DNA of 9,933 bases, from assembly GCA_021828635.1 (NCBI GenBank), contig JAJZEJ010000663.1:1-9933 (forward strand), read 5' to 3'. The stretch comes from Chloroflexota bacterium (GTDB taxonomy: Bacteria; Chloroflexota; Ktedonobacteria; Ktedonobacterales; Ktedonobacteraceae). Both the position numbers and the translations under genes were made by a program. This document shows positions 1 to 5,230 of the stretch, one piece after another; position 1 is the first letter of the stretch, and each line of letters opens with the position of its first letter. The notes beneath the pieces are model-generated. The model saw only the letters and a list, made by a program, of their open reading frames with translations. It was not told the origin of the DNA and searched no databases.

Positions 1-1
1 C

Positions 2-325
2 AATGCAGTGGCACTGGCAATGCTGGAACGGCGGCGCGAACTGGGCATTCTCAAGTCGGTGGGCTACACGAGTGGCTCTATTCTAAGCGGCGTGATGCTC
101 GAAAACGCGCTGGTTGGTGGCATGGGTGCGCTACTGGCGATGCTGCTCGTAACCTTTGTCACCAATATTCTAGGCCGCTTCGTCTTCCAATCGGGCTTCG
201 GCGTGAGCAGTCCACTCGCCCTCGCCCTGATCCTGGGCGCGGCAACCCTGGCAATGCTGACGGCACTGCTAATCGCGTGGGGTGCTGTGCGCGTCAGGCC
301 ACTTGAGGTGCTGAGATATGAGTGA
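2..325 (+). CDS. FtsX/MacB-type ABC transporter permease, C-terminal fragment (5' end outside window)
   Basis: Only the last 107 residues are in the window; the frame is open to the left edge, so this is a partial gene, not a short one. The visible part opens with a cytoplasmic RRRELGILKSVG segment, the signature of FtsX-like permeases (coupling region facing the ATPase). Two hydrophobic helices follow, then the typical ending with a VRPLEVLRYE-like tail, where the family usually has a 'P-hydrophobic-x-ALR' finish. The family's membrane subunits (MacB, LolC/E, FtsX) work with a separate or fused ATPase to move lipids, peptides or toxins, or to transmit force across the membrane, without acting as a classic pore. 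The substrate cannot be told from this end. The stop TGA is followed within 16 bases by the palindrome upstream of the next gene. Confidence 0.9.
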   Translation, partial: NAVALAMLERRRELGILKSVGYTSGSILSGVMLENALVGGMGALLAMLLVTFVTNILGRFVFQSGFGVSSPLALALILGAATLAMLTALLIAWGAVRVRPLEVLRYE

Positions 326-334
326 AAAAGCCAT

Positions 335-362
335 CTATGTTATAATGAAACAAATAACATAG
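335..362. promoter_or_regulatory. Perfect 9-bp inverted repeat enclosing a TATAAT box, upstream of the Uma2 gene
   Basis: CTATGTTAT (335-343) is repeated as its exact reverse complement ATAACATAG (354-362), with a 10-base spacer. A consensus -10 hexamer TATAAT sits at 341-346, overlapping the left arm; no convincing -35 hexamer is found 16-18 bases further upstream. A start of transcription near 353 would leave a leader of about 26 bases before the ATG at 379. The right arm would then straddle the start site, a position typical of a repressor operator. There is no U-tract, so a terminator for the permease gene is less likely. The symmetry is seen directly; operator function is inference. Confidence 0.45.
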
Positions 363-378
363 CAAAGCGAGAAAGCTG

Positions 379-945
379 ATGGCACTGGAACACCGACAAA
401 CCATGACGGTGGAAGAGTACTTCCAGCTAGAAAGAGACGAGCCTGATACATGCTATGAGTATGTTGACGGTCAGGTTTACGCTCTAGCTGGAGGAAGCTT
501 CAACCATGACATTATTAAATCGAATATTCAGAGAACCCTTTGGGGGCTACTCCGAGAGGGAAAGTGTCGTGTTTACAGCTCTGATATAAAGGTCAGCGTC
601 TCCCAAAAACGCTACTTCCATCCAGACGTGACTGTCACCTGTGACCCTAGAGATCGCGGCACAGGTGATCTCTTGCAATCTCCACGCCTGGTCGTCGAGG
701 TGCTTTCACCCAGCACTGAACTGAAAGACCGCACCTGGAAGCTGCAAAATTATACTGCGCATCCCACGATTGAAGAATACCTACTGGTTAGCGCACACTC
801 CATGAAAATGGAACTCTACCGCAAAGAGCAGAACAGATGGGTGTATTATGCATTCGGAGTTGGCGACGAGGTTGAACTGGTTTGCCTGGGCATTCATTTT
901 CCACTCGCGGATGCTTACGAAGGGATCGAGTTGGAAGAAGCATGA
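379..945 (+). CDS. Uma2 family protein (DUF820), predicted PD-(D/E)XK endonuclease fold
   Basis: 188 aa, the usual length of this family (about 180-200). The N-terminus has the usual TVEEYFQLER start and the YEYVDGQVY segment (about 26-34, with E27 and D30). The nuclease-like core follows: HPDVTV with D83, then RLVVEVLSPST with E107, then a downstream D117 and K121 and a YLLV strand. These match the Uma2 arrangement of acidic residues and lysine on a restriction-endonuclease-like fold. The predicted activity is metal-dependent nucleic-acid cleavage, but the cellular role of the family is not settled; members are very numerous in Cyanobacteria, Chloroflexota and Deinococcota. All key residues are present, so the protein may be active. 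The ATG at 379 has a weak purine-rich RBS (GAGAAAG). The gene stands alone on this strand, with its own -10 box and palindrome in the 53-base gap after the permease gene. It is not obviously part of a restriction or toxin-antitoxin pair. Confidence 0.88.
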   Translation: MALEHRQTMTVEEYFQLERDEPDTCYEYVDGQVYALAGGSFNHDIIKSNIQRTLWGLLREGKCRVYSSDIKVSVSQKRYFHPDVTVTCDPRDRGTGDLLQSPRLVVEVLSPSTELKDRTWKLQNYTAHPTIEEYLLVSAHSMKMELYRKEQNRWVYYAFGVGDEVELVCLGIHFPLADAYEGIELEEA

Positions 946-982
946 CATCAAGATACGATATGAACGCATAGCCTCACATGCA

Positions 983-1008
983 GGACACCCACAAGGGATG
1001 TCCCTACA
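983..1008 (-). repeat. TGTAGGGA...GTCC hairpin repeat, copy A
   Basis: On the minus strand this reads TGTAGGGAC at 1008-1000 and ends in GTGTCC at 988-983. GGGATGTCC (995-1003) folds onto GGACACCC (983-990) with one bulged base and a 4-base loop. It shares the TGTAGGGA head and the GTCC tail with copies at 2969-2992 and 4841-4864, but its middle is different and two bases longer. It lies in the gap between the convergent Uma2 and 8-helix membrane protein genes. Confidence 0.5.
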
Positions 1009-1029
1009 TATAAGACGGATGTACATATA
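1005..1029 (+). repeat. Short direct repeat TACATATA, two copies
   Basis: TACATATA occurs at 1005-1012 and again at 1022-1029, starts 17 bases apart; the second copy overlaps a perfect ATGTACAT palindrome (1019-1026). It lies between repeat copy A and the strong hairpin at 1031-1051. It may be part of one larger composite intergenic element. No function can be assigned. Confidence 0.3.
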
Positions 1030-1030
1030 G

Positions 1031-1051
1031 TGGCACCCTTTATGGGTGCCA
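1031..1051. terminator. Perfect 8-bp GC-rich hairpin between convergent genes, possible bidirectional terminator
   Basis: TGGCACCC (1031-1038) pairs exactly with GGGTGCCA (1044-1051) around a 5-base loop TTTAT. It lies 85 bases after the Uma2 stop and 36 bases after the stop of the minus-strand membrane protein gene, the right place for a shared terminator. Neither side carries a run of T residues, so it does not meet the intrinsic-terminator pattern fully. A second, weaker stem (1055-1062 with 1070-1079, two bulged bases) lies next to it, on the side of the minus-strand gene. Confidence 0.4.
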
Positions 1052-1086
1052 TGTGACGAACACAGGATTTGTTCTTGTCAACTTGC

Positions 1087-2124
1087 TTACAGCACAACCA
1101 GGAACAGGCCACGTGCAATAGCTTCTCCGGCCAATGTACAGACAACGATCAGGTAGAGCATGCCGGTGGCGGATTGGAAGGAGCGATCACGCACCAACTT
1201 CCAGGCTAGTGCGCCTAAGATGAGAGGCATCACGAAGCTAACCAGGATGCGTATCCAACCTATGGCACTGATACTGAGCGGAGCCACAACGGGTGTGCCG
1301 AGAGGATTGATTTGTGGTTTACCGCTAGTGGTGGTCGGCGCAGCATGAATAGTCGGCGTTGTTGCGGCAATGGCCGTCCCGCTATTCTGTACACCAGATG
1401 CACTGGCAGTAGCAACCGTACCGGCGGTGAAAGAGAAGATCAACTGCGCCAGCACTCCTAGCAGCACAAGCGTGGTGGCGAACTGCAACGGCTTCTCGGA
1501 GAGCGCGGGCGTGACGAGATACCAGTGGCCGAGCCACATAGCTGTCATAACACCACCCAGCGCCAGAGCGGCTGCAAAGAAGCCTGCGACCGTGAAGACG
1601 CCATCAAAGTTGACATCGGCCAATGGACGATAGATCATAGCCATCACAAAGAGCATCGCCAGGCCAGCGATAATTAATGCTGCGCCATCAATGATACGTA
1701 GCAAGCGCACGACTGAAAAACCGCTCCTGGCTGGTGCTACCTCAATATCCGCCTCTTCATCTTCTTTATCCTGTTTCTCAACTACTTTTTTCGCGGGTTG
1801 CTTACCATCGACACCCGCCCGTTTATCAATCCACAGCAGGACATTGTAAGGGATCATCAGCAGGAAGAAAAGCAGCAAGGGTAGAGAGAGGTACGGCGTC
1901 CAGGTTTTGTCGAGCTGGGCGAAGGTATCCAGCAACTGCGGCGTAGAAAAATTCTGCTGGAACAGATAGGCGAGTCCAGCGAGCGCCAAATAGATCATAG
2001 CATAAGAGGTCAGGAAGCCGCGCTTAACTTCATTGCGCCAATCGAGCAGCACAAGCACGATCACTGAGCCTATTGAGAGTTCTGTCAAGACAATGAACAG
2101 CACCAGCGGCAAGGTAACTAGCAT
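1087..2124 (-). CDS. Polytopic membrane protein of unknown function (about 8 helices)
   Basis: 345 aa. Hydrophobic segments lie at about 5-27, 38-56, 78-98, 143-165, 176-198, 214-234, 288-307 and 320-338. Between helices 3 and 4 is a strongly charged, Lys/Glu/Asp-rich loop (100-133), probably cytoplasmic. Between helices 6 and 7 is a Thr/Ala/Ser/Pro-rich stretch (about 235-285), probably outside and flexible. Polar residues inside or at the ends of helices stand out: E15 in helix 1, the WLGHWYLVTP segment with H200 at the end of helix 5, and E334 in the last helix (GEAIARG). Such residues often mark cofactor, ion or substrate sites, but I do not recognise the family and give no function. The ATG at 2124 is preceded by two GAAGGAT-like sequences, somewhat far away. 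The gene lies 132 bases downstream of the NarL-type regulator and has a promoter of its own in that gap, so it may be a separate transcript. Confidence 0.82.
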   Translation of the reverse strand: MLVTLPLVLFIVLTELSIGSVIVLVLLDWRNEVKRGFLTSYAMIYLALAGLAYLFQQNFSTPQLLDTFAQLDKTWTPYLSLPLLLFFLLMIPYNVLLWIDKRAGVDGKQPAKKVVEKQDKEDEEADIEVAPARSGFSVVRLLRIIDGAALIIAGLAMLFVMAMIYRPLADVNFDGVFTVAGFFAAALALGGVMTAMWLGHWYLVTPALSEKPLQFATTLVLLGVLAQLIFSFTAGTVATASASGVQNSGTAIAATTPTIHAAPTTTSGKPQINPLGTPVVAPLSISAIGWIRILVSFVMPLILGALAWKLVRDRSFQSATGMLYLIVVCTLAGEAIARGLFLVVL

Positions 2125-2217
2125 AATATCTGTCTATCCTTCAGTATCCTTCGTGTAGTAACAAGAGGTATGAAAGCCTGAGAGGAATATATACTTCCCC
2201 CCCTTTGGTTCGTACAG

Positions 2218-2246
2218 ATTATACATCTACCTGTCGAGTGCGGCAA
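2218..2246 (-). promoter_or_regulatory. Sigma-70-type promoter for the 8-helix membrane protein gene
   Basis: On the minus strand there is a perfect -10 TATAAT (plus-strand 2218-2223), and exactly 17 bases upstream a -35 TTGCCG (2241-2246), 4 of 6 matching TTGACA. Transcription would start near 2211, giving a leader of about 87 bases before the ATG at 2124. The leader includes a run of seven G (plus-strand C 2197-2203). The best match to a housekeeping promoter in the window. Confidence 0.5.
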
Positions 2247-2256
2247 ATAGCAATGC

Positions 2257-2922
2257 TCAGGCGTCGGGCAACTCCAGTTCATCAATCGAGATCAGACCTT
2301 TTTTGAGCGCGTAGATGACGGCCTGAGTGCGATGAGCGAGCTGGAGCTTGGTCAGGATATTGCCGACATGCGTTTTGACCGTTTCCTCACTGACGACGAG
2401 GGCGGTAGCGATCTCAGCGTTAGTGCGCCCAAGAGCCAACTGACGCAACACTACATGCTCGCGCTCGGTCAGTTCCGCACTATGCTTGCCGCCGCGCAGT
2501 AGTTCTTGCATAACGATATCAGCGACGGCAGGATCGAGTAGTGATTGACCTTTGGCGGCGGCACGAATGGAGGCTAGCAAAATATCAGGGTCAGCCTCTT
2601 TGCGCACATAGCCAATAGCACCCGCCCGTAAGGCCGCGACGACACGCGCATCATCGGCATAGCTGGTCAGAGCCACAATCTTGATGTTGGGCGCGAGCAG
2701 GCGCAAGCGACGGATCGTTTCAAGGCCATCAATGCCGCCAGGCATCAGCATATCGGTCACAACCACATCAGGCAACCATTCCTCAATATGCTGCAACATC
2801 TCCTCACCACTCGACGCCTCACCAACAACGGCAATATCATCAAAGGCTTTCAAGAAACTCTGTAGCCCCTTGCGCACGATGCGATGATCGTCAACCAGCA
2901 CAATCCGTATCTTATTCTCCAT
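2257..2922 (-). CDS. NarL/FixJ-family response regulator (receiver + LuxR-type HTH)
   Basis: 221 aa, normal length. The receiver domain (about 4-120) has the acidic pocket D11/D12, the phospho-acceptor D57 (VVVTDMLMPGG), the switch residue T86 and the conserved K108. The LuxR-type HTH (about 150-212) begins LTEREHVVLRQLALGRTNAE and carries the recognition region VSEETVKTHVGNIL. The most likely partner is the histidine kinase encoded 83 bases upstream on the same strand, which would phosphorylate D57 and favour a DNA-binding dimer. The HisKA_3 kinase plus NarL regulator pairing is standard. The start is fixed by AAGGA five to six bases before the ATG at 2922. Targets are unknown; the membrane protein gene directly downstream is one candidate. 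Confidence 0.95.
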   Translation of the reverse strand: MENKIRIVLVDDHRIVRKGLQSFLKAFDDIAVVGEASSGEEMLQHIEEWLPDVVVTDMLMPGGIDGLETIRRLRLLAPNIKIVALTSYADDARVVAALRAGAIGYVRKEADPDILLASIRAAAKGQSLLDPAVADIVMQELLRGGKHSAELTEREHVVLRQLALGRTNAEIATALVVSEETVKTHVGNILTKLQLAHRTQAVIYALKKGLISIDELELPDA

Positions 2923-2968
2923 AACATTCCTTCCCTAAAATCCAAGAACGCACATCCACCAAAAATGA

Positions 2969-2992
2969 TGTAGGGACCGATTTATCGCGTCC
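2969..2992 (+). repeat. TGTAGGGA...GTCC hairpin repeat, copy B
   Basis: The 24-base unit starts TGTAGGGAC and ends CGCGTCC. It folds as GGAC-CGA (2974-2980) against TCG-(C)-GTCC (2985-2992), with loop TTTA and one bulged C. Including one further shared G at 2993, it aligns without gaps to the copy at 4841-4865, 19 of 25 bases identical, and all six differences are transitions. It lies 13 bases beyond the stop of the histidine kinase, in the gap before the response regulator. Confidence 0.55.
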
Positions 2993-3005
2993 GTTGGCTG
3001 ATGTA

Positions 3006-4778
3006 TCACCTCCAACGGCGCAAGAATTGATAATCGGGCCAGAGCAACACCAGCCAGGTGAGGAGCAAAAGCAGACCAAGTATAGCACTCCATGCGGCTA
3101 GCGTTGTGAGTGGGAAAATCTGCTTGAGATTCAATGCAATGTTCAGCATTAACACAAGTGATATGCCACCAATGATGCGCCCACGCCGTAATACTAAACG
3201 GCGCTGTTGCAGCACCTCCCAGCGCAAATCATCACCCGAAAAAAGCGTATAATAGGCACCCTTCAAGCGTAGTTGCTTGCGCTGCACTACAAGCAAAAGA
3301 GCCAGCAAAATGAGAAACGCGCCAGACGCAGCTAGCCAAAGCAGCCAGAAGTGCCAGATCTGCGTAGTCAGGAAGCAATACCAGACCACAACCGAGAGTG
3401 TGCGCAGGAACCAGAGCCGCATCCCATACTCACGCAAACGCAGCATCAACGTCTCACGGCTCTGGTGGCCGGTCATAACCACCACTCGCGCCGTCATATA
3501 CCAGCCCTGCGCGTAGCCATAACACATTGCCAGGATACAAAGAACCAATCCAACAGTAAATAAACTCAGTAATTTGGAGCTAAAAACGCTGGCGACAATC
3601 AAAGCGATCACAAAGGGTGCCGCCAACTCACTGAGCTGGAAACCCCAGGATGCCTGCTCGGTAACATGCTGCAAGATATGGGCGCGTCGTTCGCGTTCTT
3701 GCGGCGAGGGCAAAGCATCGAGCAGAGGAATGGTGACAGAAATTCGTGTGCCTGTGCCGACCGCGCTCTGCACCTCAGCCGAACCGCCAAGCGTAGTGGC
3801 TCGCTCTTGAAAGTTATTCAACCCCATACCTTTGCGCACGGTCTTCAGATCAAAGCCTTGTCCGTCGTCGCGGATCTCGATATGCATGGCTCCATCACGT
3901 TGATAGAGCGAGAGCCAGACATTGCTGGCACGGGCATGGCGGGCAATATTAGCAAATGCCTCCTGCACCACGCGGAAAATCGTCTCCTGCGCTCCTGGCA
4001 ACAGGCGGTCAGCCGAGGGTAGATCAGTGATTTCGACCTGCACCTGCGCACCAGTACGATAACCAAGCGCCTGAGCCTGCGTGTTAAGGGCATCGGTCAG
4101 ACTGGTGTTTTCCAGTGGGGTACCACGCAACTGTTGTAAGAGCGCCTGCATCTCAACCTGGGCTTCTTTCGCACTACGCTGAATATCCTCGACCACCTCG
4201 CGCACATCTTCTTCCGTCTCGCTAGCCGCATTGTCGGTTTTGGCGGCATTGTGCCATAGAGCTTTGGCGGCAGCGGCGCTCATGCTGATACTAAAAATTT
4301 GCTGCTTGATCGAATCATGCAGATCACGGGCAATGCGGTTGCGCTCCTCGATGGCCGCAGCTTCGGCGGTCTGATGTAGCAATTGTTCACGATACTCGCC
4401 GGTCAACTGTGCCTGACGTTCAAACGATGCCATGCGGTGATTGGCGGCATTGAGCGCGGCAAAGAAAGAGGTCAGGGGCCATTGCCAGCGCGGATTGAGC
4501 GGCTCAAGCTTCGCGCCCTGTGCAAAACGGGCCAGGGCGATATTGATCAGATAGAGACCATGCTGAATATTAGCCGTGCAAAGCAGGCCAAGCAGGCCAC
4601 CAGAGACTAGCGCCACAACCAGGGGCCAGGGCGGCGACCAGCCGCTATGCTCCAATGATAGATACAGTGCCAGAGTTGTCGTCGCGGCAACACTATGGCT
4701 CACCAACAATTGTAGGGAGAGTCCATAACGGATCTCCCCCTCTGTCTGCGTTGTTACACGCTGCATTCCGGCATCCAT
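3006..4778 (-). CDS. NarL-type sensor histidine kinase with a C-terminal multi-helix membrane domain
   Basis: 590 aa. Two hydrophobic segments (about 21-42 and 51-69) are followed by a HisKA_3 dimerisation domain whose H box, ERNRIARDLHDSIKQQ, contains the phospho-acceptor H154. The ATPase domain (about 262-352) has the N box with N277, the G1 box DDGQGFD (D305, G306, G308) and the G2 box GMGLNN (317-322). All catalytic residues are present. Unusually, the protein does not end there: residues 385-580 add about six further hydrophobic segments (roughly 385-400, 404-424, 456-476, 478-498, 535-552, 562-580). Most HisKA_3 kinases have membrane or sensor parts only before the kinase core. No periplasmic sensor domain is visible, so the signal may be sensed within the membrane. 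Residues 181-200 are acidic, within the dimerisation region. The ATG at 4778 has a good RBS (GAGAGGT, 6-base spacing). Likely partner: the response regulator just downstream. Confidence 0.93.
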   Translation of the reverse strand: MDAGMQRVTTQTEGEIRYGLSLQLLVSHSVAATTTLALYLSLEHSGWSPPWPLVVALVSGGLLGLLCTANIQHGLYLINIALARFAQGAKLEPLNPRWQWPLTSFFAALNAANHRMASFERQAQLTGEYREQLLHQTAEAAAIEERNRIARDLHDSIKQQIFSISMSAAAAKALWHNAAKTDNAASETEEDVREVVEDIQRSAKEAQVEMQALLQQLRGTPLENTSLTDALNTQAQALGYRTGAQVQVEITDLPSADRLLPGAQETIFRVVQEAFANIARHARASNVWLSLYQRDGAMHIEIRDDGQGFDLKTVRKGMGLNNFQERATTLGGSAEVQSAVGTGTRISVTIPLLDALPSPQERERRAHILQHVTEQASWGFQLSELAAPFVIALIVASVFSSKLLSLFTVGLVLCILAMCYGYAQGWYMTARVVVMTGHQSRETLMLRLREYGMRLWFLRTLSVVVWYCFLTTQIWHFWLLWLAASGAFLILLALLLVVQRKQLRLKGAYYTLFSGDDLRWEVLQQRRLVLRRGRIIGGISLVLMLNIALNLKQIFPLTTLAAWSAILGLLLLLTWLVLLWPDYQFLRRWR

Positions 4779-4829
4779 AATGTACCTCTCTCGAACGAAA
4801 CCCGTATAATCCGCCTCTTACTTTACCAT

Positions 4830-4838
4830 ATAATACCA
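4830..4838 (-). promoter_or_regulatory. Possible extended -10 element upstream of the histidine kinase gene
   Basis: The minus strand reads TGGTATTAT, a TGn extension plus a 5/6 match to TATAAT. It would start transcription near 4823, about 44 bases before the kinase ATG. There is no -35 match at 17 bases, so support is weak. The kinase may instead be read through from the 90-aa gene upstream. Confidence 0.25.
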
Positions 4839-4840
4839 TC

Positions 4841-4864
4841 TGTAGGGATCAGTTCACCGTGTCC
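4841..4864 (+). repeat. TGTAGGGA...GTCC hairpin repeat, copy C, overlapping the end of the 90-aa gene
   Basis: TGTAGGGATC at the start and GTGTCC at the end match copy B in length and layout; with the following shared G, 19 of 25 bases agree and all mismatches are transitions. The hairpin is weaker than in B, with one G-T pair and one mismatch. Bases 4854-4864 are inside the minus-strand 90-aa gene and provide its stop codon and last residues. Confidence 0.5.
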
Positions 4865-5126
4865 GCATGCGGGCCAAGCCGCCGCGATACCAACCGAGTG
4901 CTACACCCAGTAACAAGCCACAGCCCATCGCCACAATAGCGAGCGTAAGTGGCAAGACTGGATTTGCCAGACTTTTTACAACATCACTATAACTGGCATA
5001 GATAGCTAATGCGGGCAGTAAAAGTAATGCCAGAGGTCGCACAGGCCGTTCTATAAACTGGATCGCAATGATGTAGATGGCTACAACGGCAATAATCAAG
5101 ATGGTTAGTATTGATGATTGAAACAT
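4854..5126 (-). CDS. Small membrane protein resembling the N-terminal part of CcdC/DUF1453 proteins
   Basis: 90 aa with hydrophobic segments at about 5-24, 32-48 and 58-79. After helix 1 comes ERPVRPLALLLLPAL, and helix 3 runs into LGVALGWYRGGLARMR. The 'RPVRP-x-x-LLLPAL' and 'LGxxxGxxRG' pattern recalls CcdC/DUF1453 proteins, which are longer (about 150 aa) and continue after this point with at least one more helix. If that relation holds, this is a shortened member. The frame hits a TGA inside repeat copy C and the following bases give no further hydrophobic reading. The recall of the family is from motif memory and moderately sure. The ATG at 5126 has a good RBS (AGAGGTG, 5 bases away), the same type as the histidine kinase 75 bases downstream, with which it probably forms an operon. 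Function unknown; it could be an accessory membrane partner of that kinase. Confidence 0.7.
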   Translation of the reverse strand: MFQSSILTILIIAVVAIYIIAIQFIERPVRPLALLLLPALAIYASYSDVVKSLANPVLPLTLAIVAMGCGLLLGVALGWYRGGLARMRTR

Positions 5127-5165
5127 GATGACACCTCTCGCCTTCCATCCTCAGAAAGTTCCCCC

Positions 5166-5194
5166 TTCGCTTCATGGTGCGGATGTGCTATGAT
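5166..5194 (+). promoter_or_regulatory. Extended -10 promoter for the Ser/Thr kinase-PP2C gene
   Basis: TGC-TATGAT (5186-5194) is an extended -10 element with a 5/6 hexamer. TTCGCT lies 17 bases upstream (5166-5171) as a poor -35, 3 of 6. Transcription would begin near 5201, after the ATG at 5174 but 30 bases before the ATG at 5231, which supports the later start. The site is within the 104-base gap to the divergent 90-aa membrane protein gene. Confidence 0.4.
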
Positions 5195-5230
5195 GCGGAA
5201 ACAGATATAGCTAACGAGGACGGAAAAACG

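Noticed and set aside
848..1030. Small open frame on the plus strand across the Uma2 end and intergenic region
   Set aside because: Mostly overlaps the Uma2 gene in another frame and runs through the hairpin repeats; no RBS or family feature.
1031..1051. Confident intrinsic terminator
   Set aside because: The stem is perfect, but no T-run follows on either strand, so it is listed only as a possible terminator.
2197..2203. Homopolymer of seven C as a phase-variation tract
   Set aside because: Short and in an untranslated leader; no evidence of slippage from a single sequence.
3666..4022. 118-aa open frame on the plus strand inside the histidine kinase
   Set aside because: Antisense shadow of a gene with clear catalytic motifs; its translation shows no recognisable domain and no convincing RBS.
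5174..5230. Start of the kinase-PP2C gene at the upstream ATG (667 aa)
   Set aside because: The likely extended -10 box (5189-5194) would place the transcript start after this ATG, no good RBS precedes it, and the first zinc ribbon begins right after the ATG at 5231, which has a GAGGA upstream. Not excluded.
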